Shown here: piece by piece, positions 1 through 7,633 of the stretch
Position numbering within the stretch: position 1 is the first letter of the stretch
Layout: the number at the start of each line of letters is the position of its first letter
Assembly: GCA_035720945.1 (NCBI GenBank)
Contig: DASTNK010000033.1
Coordinates: 1-22,428, forward strand
Length of the DNA stretch: 22,428 nt
Source: SCQX01 sp035720945
GTDB taxonomy: Bacteria; Pseudomonadota; Gammaproteobacteria; Burkholderiales; Burkholderiaceae_B
Direction: 5' to 3'
The notes under the pieces: model-generated
Databases searched by the model: none
What the model saw: only the letters and a program-made list of their open reading frames with translations
What the model was told of the DNA's origin: nothing
Program-made: the position numbers and the translations under genes

Positions 1-393
1 CTGTCGGCCGCGCTGGCGGGGCTGGCGGGCGCCACCAAGTCGGTGGTCTTCGTCTCGGCCACGCTGTCCGATGCCACCTGGGGCATGTCGGGCCTGGTCA
101 TCCTCATGACCCTCATCGGCGGGCTGGGCACGTTCACCGGCCCGGTTCTGGGGGCCATCATCATCGTCATGCTCGAGAACAAGGTGGGTGAGTTCGGCCG
201 TTTCATGGCGCACGCCACGGGCTTGCAGTGGTTCCAATCATTGGGCGAGTCCGTCACCATCGTCATCGGCCTGATATTCGTCATCTGCGTCATGGCCTTC
301 CGACGTGGCATCGTCGGCGAGATCCTGCACGCTTGGCACTCCCGAAAGCCACGGAATGGCCACGCGCCCGAGGCGGGGGCGCAGCCTTCCTGA
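1..393 (+). CDS. livM: Branched-chain amino acid ABC transporter permease, C-terminal part
   Basis: The open frame runs in from the left edge, so only about the last 130 residues are visible. It is an inner-membrane permease subunit that moves branched-chain amino acids or related carboxylates with LivH and two ATPases. The family signature is seen in the stretch GGLGTFTGPVLGA followed by a hydrophobic segment and LEN, and near the C-terminus in a last membrane helix ending in FRRGIVGEI, typical of LivM proteins of Bordetella-like bacteria. The hydrophilic tail after that (rich in H, R, P, G) is probably cytoplasmic. The gene is followed by a strong terminator and so is probably the last gene of its operon. 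Substrate cannot be told from this fragment. Confidence 0.88.
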   Translation: MSAALAGLAGATKSVVFVSATLSDATWGMSGLVILMTLIGGLGTFTGPVLGAIIIVMLENKVGEFGRFMAHATGLQWFQSLGESVTIVIGLIFVICVMAFRRGIVGEILHAWHSRKPRNGHAPEAGAQPS

Positions 394-494
394 GGTGGTA
401 TCTGAAGGCGCTGTCTATCGGGGTCAGGAGCAGTCCGGCACGGCGTGCTTCATCCGGATCTGTCTCGTCCAGGCGGGCGTCGGGCGGAACTCAC

Positions 495-525
495 AAAAAG
501 GCCAGCCCTATGGACTGGCCTTTTT
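495..525. terminator. Bidirectional rho-independent terminator
   Basis: A perfect 11-bp stem (AAAAAGGCCAG at 495-505 with CTGGCCTTTTT at 515-525) closes a 9-base loop. It has a U run on either strand, so it can end livM transcription from the left and spoT operon transcription from the right. Confidence 0.9.
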
Positions 526-764
526 GTTCAGACATCGCCCGACGACTGCCTCCGCCTTCCCGAGCCAGACCCGGGCAGTCGGGGCGCGCAGCGCCACGAC
601 CGCTGGACGCGCCGGCCTGCACCACCTCCCCACCCTGGGGCGGGTTAATAGACAGCACCCCAATCCGAAACCATCCCCGTCATAACCGTCCAAACGGCAA
701 CGCGATGCGTGTTCAATGTTGCATGTGCTTCGACCGAAAAAGCCCAGGCATCTGAGCGTGGCAC
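526..764. other. Intergenic stretch with no supported gene
   Basis: Together with 394-494 this makes a 371-base gap between livM and spoT. Apart from the terminator I see no gene, RNA or clear promoter. Short open frames here lack ribosome binding sites and family resemblance. Confidence 0.6.
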
Positions 765-3029
765 TCAACCCTTGATACGAACGATTTTCTGCACCTGGGA
801 AACGTGCCGTATGGCGCGTATCACCTGTGCCAGGTGCTTGCGGCTGTCGACTTGAACCGTCAGATGCAGCACGGCCGTGGAAGGGTCATCCTGCATGGTG
901 AGCTGCAGGATGTTGGAATCGGCCTCGGTGATTTCCGCCGCGACGCGGCCCAGCACGCCGCGTTCGTTGATGACTGTCACGTCAAGACGGGTCGACAGAT
1001 GCCGGGCTGTGGTGGTGTCCCACATGACCGGCACCCAGCGTTCGGGCTCGCGCGCCCGCTGGCGTTGCGCCACTGCGCATTCTTCCATGTGCACAACCAG
1101 CCCGTAACCAAGGCGGATGCCGCCGATGATGGCGTCGCCGGGCAGCGGCCCGCAGCACGGCGCCAATTGCACGGCTTGACCTTCGTTGCCTTTGATGAGG
1201 ATGGGTGTGCCCGCGGTGGAGGTGATTTCGTCGACTGCCGCGGCGGTGGTTGCGAGCATGGCGTTCTCGGGTGCGAAACGCCGGGCCACTACCGCCGCCA
1301 AGCGTTTGCCCAGGCCGATGTCGGCCAGGATTTCGTCGCGTGAACTGGCGCCGGAGCTGCGCGCCAGCTTTTCCCATTCTGGATCGTCGTCGTCAGGGCA
1401 GGGCAGGTGCAACTGATTGAATGCCTGGTTGAGCAGGCGTTGCCCGAAGGCGATGGATTCTTCGTACTTGACCGTGCGCAGGTAATGTCGGATTTCCGAC
1501 CGGGCGCGGCCGGTACGCACATAGTTGAGCCATTGCGCGCTGGGGCGTGATGCCGGAGACGTGACGATTTCAACGGCGTCGCCGCTTTTCAGCTCGGTGC
1601 GCAGTGGCGCGAATTCGCTGTTGATCTTGCAGGCGACGGCCTGGTTGCCGATATCGGTATGGATAGCGTAGGCGAAGTCGACCGGCGTCGCGCCACGCGG
1701 CAGGGACAGGATCTTGCCCTGCGGAGTGAAGACGTAGACCGCGTCGGGGAAAAGATCGACTTTGACGTGTTCGAGGAATTCGCCTGAATCACCCGTCTGG
1801 CTCTGGATGTCGAGCAGCGATTGCAGCCACTGGTGCGTGCGTTTCTGTAGACTGTTCAGTGTGGCGGCGTCGTCTTTGTAGAGCCAGTGGGATGCCACGC
1901 CTTCTTCCGCGACGTGATCCATGTCGCGGGTGCGGAACTGGAATTCCACGGGCGTGCCGTATGGCCCCACCAGCGTGGTGTGCAGCGACTGATAGCCATT
2001 GAGCTTCGGAATGGCGATGTAGTCCTTGAACTTGCCCGGAACCGGCCGATAGAGTTGATGCAGCGTGCCCAACGCGAGATAGCATTCTGGCAAGGTGTGC
2101 ACGACGACGCGAAAACCGTAGATGTCGAGCACGTCGGAAAACGACTTCTTCTGCTCGACCATCTTGTTGTAGATGCTGAAAAGCGATTTTTCACGGCCGG
2201 TGACTTCGGCCTCGATGCCCGCCGCGGGCAACGCCACCTTGACCGCTTCAGTGATCTTGCCCAGCACTTCGCGTCGGTTGCCGCGCGCGGCGAGCAACGC
2301 TTTATGCAGTACCCGATATCGGTTGGGGTGAAGGGCCTGAAAACAAAGATCCTGCAGTTCCCGGAACAGCGCATTGAGCCCAAGACGATGCGCGATGGGG
2401 GTATAGATGTCCAGGGTCTCGCGCGCGACGCGGTGGCGTTTTTCCGGGTCGACGGCGCCCAGTGTGCGCATGTTGTGCAGGCGGTCGGCCAGCTTGATGA
2501 GAATGACGCGCACGTCGCGCGCCATGGCCAGGAGCATCTTGCGGAAGCTTTCGGCCTGCTGATCGGCTTTGGTCGCGAACTCGAGCCGATCCAATTTGGA
2601 TAGCCCGTCGACAATGTCGGCGACGTCGGTGCCGAAGCGTTCGGCGAGCTCCTGTTTGGCGACCCCCTGATCTTCCATGACGTCGTGCAGCAGCGCCGCC
2701 ATGAGGGATTCGGCGTCCAGCTTCCAGCCAGCGCAGATCTCGGTGACGGCGATGGGGTGTGAGATATAAGGCTCGCCGCTGGCGCGGAACTGGCCCAGAT
2801 GGGCCTGATCGGAAAACCGGTAGGCCTCTTTGACGCGCTTGATGTCCTTGGGATCGAGGTAGCCGCTGATGACCTGTGTGAGGGTATCGAGGGACGCGAT
2901 CGACGATGCGGTGTCGGTGGGCGCGGGAAGGCTGCCCGCCTTGCCCGGGCGGCGTTTTCTGAGACGGGAACCCTTTCTAAGTACGGCCAGTAGGCCGGAT
3001 GAGGCGCCGCGAAGACCCGAAAACGCCAT
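765..3029 (-). CDS. spoT: Bifunctional (p)ppGpp synthase/hydrolase SpoT (RelA/SpoT family)
   Basis: This cytoplasmic stringent-response enzyme makes and degrades (p)ppGpp. All domains of a long RSH protein are visible in 754 residues. The HD hydrolase domain has H91, HDVMED at 115-120 and ADRLHNMRTL at 181-190. The synthetase domain has YGFRVV near 304-309, KFKDYIAIPKLNGYQSLHTT near 333-352 and the catalytic Glu of EFQFRT at about 362. The TGS domain spans about 424-485. A C-terminal ACT domain spans about 683-754. The intact HDxxED motif marks an active hydrolase, so SpoT/Rel type rather than RelA. About 45 basic, low-complexity residues precede the conserved core, longer than in E. coli SpoT. 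The ATG lies 17 bases after the rpoZ stop with only a weak Shine-Dalgarno, which suggests operon-dependent translation. A later start is possible. Confidence 0.97.
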   Translation of the reverse strand: MAFSGLRGASSGLLAVLRKGSRLRKRRPGKAGSLPAPTDTASSIASLDTLTQVISGYLDPKDIKRVKEAYRFSDQAHLGQFRASGEPYISHPIAVTEICAGWKLDAESLMAALLHDVMEDQGVAKQELAERFGTDVADIVDGLSKLDRLEFATKADQQAESFRKMLLAMARDVRVILIKLADRLHNMRTLGAVDPEKRHRVARETLDIYTPIAHRLGLNALFRELQDLCFQALHPNRYRVLHKALLAARGNRREVLGKITEAVKVALPAAGIEAEVTGREKSLFSIYNKMVEQKKSFSDVLDIYGFRVVVHTLPECYLALGTLHQLYRPVPGKFKDYIAIPKLNGYQSLHTTLVGPYGTPVEFQFRTRDMDHVAEEGVASHWLYKDDAATLNSLQKRTHQWLQSLLDIQSQTGDSGEFLEHVKVDLFPDAVYVFTPQGKILSLPRGATPVDFAYAIHTDIGNQAVACKINSEFAPLRTELKSGDAVEIVTSPASRPSAQWLNYVRTGRARSEIRHYLRTVKYEESIAFGQRLLNQAFNQLHLPCPDDDDPEWEKLARSSGASSRDEILADIGLGKRLAAVVARRFAPENAMLATTAAAVDEITSTAGTPILIKGNEGQAVQLAPCCGPLPGDAIIGGIRLGYGLVVHMEECAVAQRQRAREPERWVPVMWDTTTARHLSTRLDVTVINERGVLGRVAAEITEADSNILQLTMQDDPSTAVLHLTVQVDSRKHLAQVIRAIRHVSQVQKIVRIKG

Positions 3030-3046
3030 ATGCGTGCTCTAGAGGA

Positions 3047-3250
3047 TCAGGTGGGCACCTTGCGCAGCATTTCCATGCCGGTGAGGCCGGCGGCGATTTC
3101 GCGCAGGGCGGTGACCGTGGGTTTGTCTTTGGTGTCGAGACGGGCTTCATGGCCCTGTGCCAGTTCGCGCGCGCGATACGTGGCCACCAGCGCCAGATTG
3201 AAGCGATTGGGGATGTATTCCAGGCAGTCTTCGACGGTGATGCGAGCCAT
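3047..3250 (-). CDS. rpoZ: DNA-directed RNA polymerase omega subunit
   Basis: The small omega subunit (67 residues) supports assembly of RNA polymerase through the beta-prime subunit and, in proteobacteria, forms part of a ppGpp binding site. The N-terminus MARITVEDCLEYIPNRF and the following NLALVATYRARELA are diagnostic of RpoZ. The ATG has an upstream AGGATCAC. It sits between gmk and spoT, an arrangement known in many beta- and gammaproteobacteria that links GTP metabolism, the polymerase ppGpp site and the ppGpp enzyme. Confidence 0.96.
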   Translation of the reverse strand: MARITVEDCLEYIPNRFNLALVATYRARELAQGHEARLDTKDKPTVTALREIAAGLTGMEMLRKVPT

Positions 3251-3310
3251 AGTGAGTGATCCTATTAGTGCAAGAGGTTGTGAGGTGGGGCCGGACTTGG
3301 ATTGGGCGTT

Positions 3311-3943
3311 TCAAGATGCCGTGGCGCTGATTCCGAGCTGGGTGAAGAGCTCGGCGTGGCGTCCAGCCTGTGTCGCGTAGCGCAATCTGGTGGCTGACAC
3401 GATTTGTGCCAGTTGCCCTAGCGCTACGCTAAATTCTTGATTAATAATAACATATTCAAATTCAGACACGTGCGACATCTCGCTGCCGGCGGCCAGCAGG
3501 CGGCGCGAAATGACTTGCGGCGCGTCCTGGCCACGATTGTACAGCCGGGCCTCCAGCGCCTCGATGGACGGGGGCAGGATGAAAATGCCAATGGCCTCGG
3601 GGAAATGCTTGCGGACCTGGCGCGCGCCTTGCCAGTCGATTTCGAGCAGAATATCGCGGCCTTGACGCATGGCCTCGTCGATGCGATCGCGCGGCGTGCC
3701 GTAGAAGTTGCCATGGACCTCCGCCCATTCCAGCAGGTTGCCCTGGTCGCGCATGGCGAAGAACGTATCCTTGTCCACGAAGCGGTAGTGCTTGCCGGCT
3801 TCTTCGCCGGGGCGAGGGGGGCGCGTGGTGCAGGAAATGGACAGTGCGACGTCAGGGTCCTGCGCCAGCAGGGCGTTGACCAGGCTGGATTTTCCCGCGC
3901 CACTGGGCGCCACGACCATAAATGTATTGCCGATATGCGACAT
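3311..3943 (-). CDS. gmk: Guanylate kinase
   Basis: The enzyme phosphorylates GMP to GDP with ATP in the cytoplasm. With the ATG at 3943 it has 210 residues, close to the 207 of E. coli Gmk. The P-loop APSGAGKSSL lies about 12 residues from the start, followed by the GMP-binding stretch SCTTRPPRPGE and later YGTP and LEIDWQGARQV, all conserved in the family. The frame stays open to a TTG at 3970, but that codon overlaps the probable -10 element (3970-3975) and has no ribosome binding site, so I chose the ATG. It heads the gmk-rpoZ-spoT operon; the usual neighbour yicC is not next to it here. Confidence 0.96.
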   Translation of the reverse strand: MSHIGNTFMVVAPSGAGKSSLVNALLAQDPDVALSISCTTRPPRPGEEAGKHYRFVDKDTFFAMRDQGNLLEWAEVHGNFYGTPRDRIDEAMRQGRDILLEIDWQGARQVRKHFPEAIGIFILPPSIEALEARLYNRGQDAPQVISRRLLAAGSEMSHVSEFEYVIINQEFSVALGQLAQIVSATRLRYATQAGRHAELFTQLGISATAS

Positions 3944-3969
3944 TGGAATTGGGCTGATGGGTTCTTGCA

Positions 3970-3998
3970 AAATTATTGAACGCGGAAAACGGAATCAA
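3970..3998 (-). promoter_or_regulatory. Probable sigma-70 promoter of gmk-rpoZ-spoT
   Basis: On the minus strand TTGATT (3993-3998) is separated by exactly 17 bases from TAATTT (3970-3975). Transcription would start near 3963, giving a leader of about 20 bases before the gmk ATG at 3943. Read by eye; not tested. Confidence 0.5.
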
Positions 3999-4097
3999 TC
4001 ACATCGTTGAGCGGCTTCATCGAAACCGCCATTTTAACGAATGCCCGACCAGTCCGCGCACTGTTGATGCTGACTGTCGCCGCCGATGACGATGTCT

Positions 4098-4415
4098 TCA
4101 GCCCGGTAGGCGGTCCAATTCCGCCAGCGCGGCGTCGTAGGTGTCGGTATCCTCGCAGAGGAACACCACGCTGTCGCCGGGGTTCATGTTGAAGGCGACT
4201 TCCTCGATTTGCGTCGTCGCGTCTTCAGGGGTGCCGATGGCGGCCACGTGCACGTCGCCTTCCTGGGCGAAGCGCTCGGGCGGCACCAGGTCGGAGACAC
4301 GGTCCACATCCGGCTCGCAAACAGCCAGATAAGCCACGAAACGGAAGTCCTCCGCCTGAACGTCTAGCTCCAGGCCTTGCTCCAGGGTGCCCACGGGGCG
4401 GCGTGCGTGAATCAT
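4098..4415 (-). CDS. Unknown acidic small protein, translationally coupled to the methyltransferase
   Basis: A 105-residue frame starts at an ATG (4413-4415) that overlaps the TGA of the upstream methyltransferase (4412-4414) as ATGA, the classic signature of translational coupling. I do not recognise the family. The protein starts MIHARRPVGTLEQGLELDV, is acidic, has no signal peptide or membrane segment, and ends in VVFLCEDTDTYDAALAELDRLPG. The same frame is open upstream to 4640, but that part is antiphase to the methyltransferase and reads as non-coding. The tight overlap suggests a job linked to the methyltransferase or simple co-expression. It could be a small alpha/beta domain; no catalytic motif is visible. 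Confidence 0.65.
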   Translation of the reverse strand: MIHARRPVGTLEQGLELDVQAEDFRFVAYLAVCEPDVDRVSDLVPPERFAQEGDVHVAAIGTPEDATTQIEEVAFNMNPGDSVVFLCEDTDTYDAALAELDRLPG

Positions 4416-5044
4416 GGTGCGGGGTGGGCGATGGAGGTGGCGTCGAAAGAAAAAGTGGTGACTTTCGCTGGCGGAACGTTGGCCCATATGATCTTCGAAC
4501 GGGCGTGGACGTGCGCCACGTGTTCGCGCCAGCGTGGCGTACGAAGATGGTAGGTGAACTGCACGGCGACACCGCCATCGGCCAGCAGCGTTTGCCACTG
4601 CCCCAGTATCTGTTGCGTGACCGGCGCGGGCAGGGAGCACAGCGGCAGGCTCGACACGATGGCGCTTACGCGTTGCCCGGGCGGTACGAACTGGCTCAAG
4701 TCCGCCGCATTGCCATGGATCACGTTGATATGGGCGAAGCGAGTGCGCAGGCGCTGCACGAAGGAGCGCGAATATTCAACCACCATCAACCGGGATGGGT
4801 CTATGCCTTGATCCAGTATGGCCTGCGTGACGGCCCCTGTGCCGCCACCCAATTCTATGACGAGCCCGTCGTCGAGCAACGGAACCTGTTGTGCCATGTA
4901 GGACGCCAGGAAACGGGAGCTTGGGCAAATGGCGCCAATGGTGGCTGGGCGGGTGATGAATTCCCGGATGAACGTCCGGGGGGCGATATTCCTGACATAC
5001 TCTGTCAGTCGTTGGGCGCGTTCAAACCGCACAACTCGATGCAT
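4412..5044 (-). CDS. SAM-dependent methyltransferase, phospholipid N-methyltransferase-like
   Basis: A 210-residue class I methyltransferase. Motif I, VIELGGGTGAVT, lies at about 62-73; VVEYSRSF at the end of the next strand fits the acidic ribose-binding position, and AIVSSLPL follows motif II. The N-terminal region (FIREFITRPATIGAICPSS) resembles the Rhodobacter-type PmtA and KsgA-like groups, which methylate phosphatidylethanolamine or RNA. Phospholipid methylation is therefore the first guess, not proven; it could act on another lipid or small molecule. The ATG has AAGGCTC upstream at a good distance. It overlaps the next gene by ATGA, forming a two-gene unit. Confidence 0.8.
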   Translation of the reverse strand: MHRVVRFERAQRLTEYVRNIAPRTFIREFITRPATIGAICPSSRFLASYMAQQVPLLDDGLVIELGGGTGAVTQAILDQGIDPSRLMVVEYSRSFVQRLRTRFAHINVIHGNAADLSQFVPPGQRVSAIVSSLPLCSLPAPVTQQILGQWQTLLADGGVAVQFTYHLRTPRWREHVAHVHARSKIIWANVPPAKVTTFSFDATSIAHPAP

Positions 5045-5180
5045 TATTGAGCCTTGTCTTTTTCAAGTTGCGTAACAGTACCAGCCTGGGGACGGGAACG
5101 TCATAACGAAATGTAAATAGGTGTGGTCGAAATGGCAACCCTGGCGACATGACTCACGCCCAAATGGGTGGCAGCGCTGT

Positions 5181-5975
5181 CTACTTGGTGGGTAGATCGA
5201 GGTCCAGCGTGGCGATCACCGGCGTGTGATCGGACGGCTGATCCTTGGCCCTGGGAGCCTTGTCAATGACGCACGCTGTGCAGCGTACCCGCAGGTCGGG
5301 CGTCAGGAGAACATGATCGATGCGCACGCCGGCGTTGCGTCGGAAAGCGAAGCGCCGGTAGTCCCACCAACTGAACGCCGCCGGTTCTTGCGGAAACAGA
5401 CGAAACGCATCGGCCAGCCCCAGGCCAAGCAGGCGCCGAAAAGCTTCGCGCTCGGGCTCGGACACCAGCACTTCGCCCACCCATTTTTCAGGATCGTATA
5501 CGTCCTCGTCGGCAGGGGCCACGTTGTAGTCGCCCAGGACCGCGAGCCGAGGGTAGCGCACCAGTTGGTCTTTCAACCATTCGGCCAGCGCCTGGAACCA
5601 TTCCAGTTTGTATTGATATTTGTCGCTGCCCACGGACTGGCCGTTGGGGCAGTACACACAGATTACACGGACGTCACCGGCTGGGCTGGGTAGCGTGGTG
5701 GCAAGCACCCGCTGTTGTGGGTCATCGAAATTGGGCAGGTTGCGCTGTTCGTCCACGCCTTCGGCGCGTGAAATGATGGCGACGCCGTTATAGGTCTTTT
5801 GACCCGCGCGCGCGCCGTGGTAGCCCAGTTCCTGGAAGGCCTCGAACGGGAATTTCTCATCGGGTTGCTTGAGTTCCTGCAAGCACAACACATCAACAGG
5901 GTTTTCGCGCAGCCAATCCAGCACGTGGGGCAGGCGGACATTGAGTGAATTGACGTTCCAGGTGGCGAGTTTCAT
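5181..5975 (-). CDS. xth: Exodeoxyribonuclease III (AP endonuclease)
   Basis: A DNA repair enzyme of 264 residues that cuts at abasic sites and removes 3' blocking groups, acting with Mg2+. The EEP-family motifs occur in order: MKLATWNVNSLNVR at the start, LCLQELKQPDEKFP with the metal-binding Glu near residue 34, TYNGVAI, GDYNVAP near 148-154, FRRNAGVRIDHVL and the C-terminal SDHTPV with the catalytic Asp-His pair. Length matches E. coli ExoIII (268). The gene stands alone, with no co-directional partner close by. Confidence 0.96.
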   Translation of the reverse strand: MKLATWNVNSLNVRLPHVLDWLRENPVDVLCLQELKQPDEKFPFEAFQELGYHGARAGQKTYNGVAIISRAEGVDEQRNLPNFDDPQQRVLATTLPSPAGDVRVICVYCPNGQSVGSDKYQYKLEWFQALAEWLKDQLVRYPRLAVLGDYNVAPADEDVYDPEKWVGEVLVSEPEREAFRRLLGLGLADAFRLFPQEPAAFSWWDYRRFAFRRNAGVRIDHVLLTPDLRVRCTACVIDKAPRAKDQPSDHTPVIATLDLDLPTK

Positions 5976-6299
5976 GGATTTGCGGGTGTCCTTGTGTGGC
6001 GTGCCTTTGGTGGTGATCGTTCGGACGGATATTGCGTCTGGCCACCCACCTGGCTCCCATTTGCACCGAGGTGTCGTTTTGACCCTGGAAAGCGCACATT
6101 GTACGAGGACTGAATCAGTTCGTGCGCGGGCTTACCAGCGCTTTGATGTTTTCGTCACTGATACCGCTGGAGCGTTCGCCGGTCTTCAGCGGCTGGCGGG
6201 CAGTACGAACGTGGCGCTATCGTCCGATTCGGATTGCCGCGGTTTGCCGACTCGTTAAACTATTTGTTCTGAATCCGCGTCGGCCGTGCGCAAATGCGC
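5976..6299. other. Intergenic stretch, no supported gene
   Basis: This stretch between xth and the reductase gene holds no frame with a ribosome binding site and recognisable family. On the minus strand 6115-6216 contains a 33-codon open frame ending in KALVSPRTN with protein-like composition but no start codon. It may be a decayed gene end or chance. The promoter of the next gene begins at about 6300. Confidence 0.5.
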
Positions 6300-6326
6300 T
6301 TGCGTCTTGGTCAATTGAAATATAAT
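6300..6326 (+). promoter_or_regulatory. Probable promoter of the PanE-family gene
   Basis: A consensus -10 TATAAT lies at 6321-6326, with TTGCGT at 6300-6305 as a candidate -35 (15-base spacer, slightly short). The palindromic operator at 6328-6341 follows the -10 directly and would cover the transcription start, a repressor-type position. Confidence 0.5.
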
Positions 6327-6327
6327 A

Positions 6328-6341
6328 TGTAATATATCAAT
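6328..6341. promoter_or_regulatory. Operator copy 1 of a 14-bp palindrome
   Basis: TGTAATATATCAAT matches the palindrome TGTGATATATCACA at 11 of 14 positions. Read on the minus strand it continues as GATATATTACATATT, one mismatch from GATATATCACATATT in front of the CoA-transferase gene. Candidate target of the FCD regulator encoded at 7851-8573. Confidence 0.6.
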
Positions 6342-6378
6342 ATAGCAATAATCCGAATTCCAATCTCGGGGGCGACAA

Positions 6379-7350
6379 ATGAAGATCTGCATCTATGGGG
6401 CAGGGGCGATCGGCGGCTATATGGGAGCGAAGCTGGCCCAGGCTGGAGCCGAGGTCAGTTTCATCGCGCGCGGGCCGCATCTTGCCGCCATGCGGGAACA
6501 TGGGGTGCGTCTGCGCGAGGGTGACGAAGAGCAGGCCGTCAAGGTGCGTTGCACGTCCGATCCGGCTGAACTGGGTCCGCAGGATTACTTGATCATTACT
6601 CTCAAAGCGCATTCGGTGCCGGCGGTGGTTGATGCCATGCAACCACTGCTTGGGCCCGAGACAGCGGTGGTGACCGGGGTGAATGGCATTCCTTATTGGT
6701 ATTTTCATGAATACGGTGGCGAACTGGCCGGTACGGTTCTGGAAAGCGTGGACCCCGGCGGCCGGCAATGGAAGGGCCTGGGGCCGCGGCGCGCCATTGG
6801 TTGTGTGCTGTATCCGGCGGCCGAGATCATCGAGCCCGGTGTGATCAAGCATGTCTATGGCAAGAAATTCCCCATCGGCGAGCCCAGTGGCGAACTCACG
6901 CCCCGGATTCAGGCGCTGCAGCGCGTCATGACTGACGCCGGGTTCGACGCCCCCGTCCGTGAAGACATCCGCGACGAGATCTGGCTCAAGCTGTGGGGAA
7001 ATTTGTGCTTCAACCCCATCAGCGCCCTGACACACGCCACGCTGGACATCATCGCGAGCGACCCGGGCACACGCGCCTTGGCCCGCACCATGATGCTGGA
7101 AGCCCAGGCCATCGCCGAGAAACTGGGTGCACATTTCCGCGTCGGGGTGGATCGCCGCATCGACGGCGCGGGGGCGGTAGGGGCGCACAAGACGTCTATG
7201 CTGCAGGATCTGGAGCATGGGCGGCTCATGGAAATCGACCCGCTTCTGACCGTGGTGAAGGAAATGGGAACGTTGACCAAGATGCCCACGCCCACCATCG
7301 ACACCGTGTTGGCGCTTATCAAACTGCGCCAGCGCATGGCGATGGCATGA
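6379..7350 (+). CDS. panE: Ketopantoate reductase (PanE/ApbA) family protein; candidate oxalyl-CoA reductase
   Basis: A 323-residue NADPH-dependent reductase. The Rossmann motif IYGAGAIGGYMGA is at 5-17. The C-terminal helical domain keeps the catalytic lysine region EIWLKLWGNLCFNPISALT (K204, N208) and the substrate-binding Glu in SMLQDLEHGRLMEID (about E285). The formal family function is ketopantoate to pantoate. Here the gene carries the same operator as a YfdW-type CoA-transferase and an accessory sucCD, with an OxlT-like carrier nearby. In Methylobacterium extorquens a PanE paralogue (PanE2) reduces oxalyl-CoA to glyoxylate, so that role is the better fit to context; it remains inference. 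The start ATG follows CGGGGGCGA. Confidence 0.88.
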   Translation: MKICIYGAGAIGGYMGAKLAQAGAEVSFIARGPHLAAMREHGVRLREGDEEQAVKVRCTSDPAELGPQDYLIITLKAHSVPAVVDAMQPLLGPETAVVTGVNGIPYWYFHEYGGELAGTVLESVDPGGRQWKGLGPRRAIGCVLYPAAEIIEPGVIKHVYGKKFPIGEPSGELTPRIQALQRVMTDAGFDAPVREDIRDEIWLKLWGNLCFNPISALTHATLDIIASDPGTRALARTMMLEAQAIAEKLGAHFRVGVDRRIDGAGAVGAHKTSMLQDLEHGRLMEIDPLLTVVKEMGTLTKMPTPTIDTVLALIKLRQRMAMA

Positions 7351-7366
7351 CAGCGTTTCTGTGATG

Positions 7367-7387
7367 GTGGCCGGCGAAGCCGGCCAC
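7367..7387. terminator. GC-rich hairpin after the PanE-family gene
   Basis: A perfect 9-bp stem (GTGGCCGGC / GCCGGCCAC) with a GAA loop lies 17 bases after the stop codon. No U run follows, so it may be a weak terminator or an mRNA-stabilising end. Confidence 0.4.
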
Positions 7388-7520
7388 GTGGCTGAGGTAC
7401 GGGGTTCTCGCCATGGCGGGGACACCTTTCACGCTGTACACTGTATATCAAGGGTTTGTGCAGTGCATGGCGCCGGTTGTGGTAATTCTGTCACGGGTAT
7501 TCCAGAGAAAAGTGTTGGTT

Positions 7521-7534
7521 TCTGGTATATCACA
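7521..7534. promoter_or_regulatory. Operator copy 2 of the 14-bp palindrome
   Basis: TCTGGTATATCACA matches the palindrome at 12 of 14 positions and, like the sucC and CoA-transferase copies, is followed directly by TA-rich bases (TACAGA). It lies upstream of the small membrane protein and the GntR-family gene, consistent with autoregulation. A weaker half-match (TATATCA at 7444-7450) lies further upstream. Confidence 0.6.
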
Positions 7535-7544
7535 TACAGAATCC

Positions 7545-7574
7545 TTGACTTGACGCTGCACTGCAACATACAAT
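7545..7574 (+). promoter_or_regulatory. Probable promoter for the small membrane protein and FCD regulator
   Basis: TTGACT (7545-7550) and TACAAT (7569-7574) are separated by 18 bases. The operator at 7521-7534 ends 10 bases upstream of the -35. A second, weaker promoter could have its -10 at TACAGA (7535-7540), abutting the operator. Confidence 0.5.
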
Positions 7575-7633
7575 GGCTCCATCAGTTGATTACTTGATCA
7601 CTGTCTTTCAATCAATCACTTATGGAGTTTGTC

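Noticed and set aside
1856..2614. Frames on both strands within spoT
   Set aside because: Shadows of the SpoT reading frame in high-GC DNA; R/S/T-rich or H/Q-rich translations without family likeness.
6115..6216. 33-codon minus-strand open frame that looks like the end of a protein (ends KALVSPRTN)
   Set aside because: No start codon, no ribosome site and too short to assign; could be a gene remnant but chance is equally likely.
6337..7425. Long minus-strand frame (362 codons) opposite the PanE-family gene
   Set aside because: It is the antisense shadow of a clearly conserved reductase gene, its protein is rich in H, R and Q with no recognisable motif, and it has no sensible ribosome site.
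7439..7452. A fifth operator copy around TATATCA at 7444-7450
   Set aside because: Only the core matches; the flanks disagree with the palindrome, so it is at best a weak half-site.
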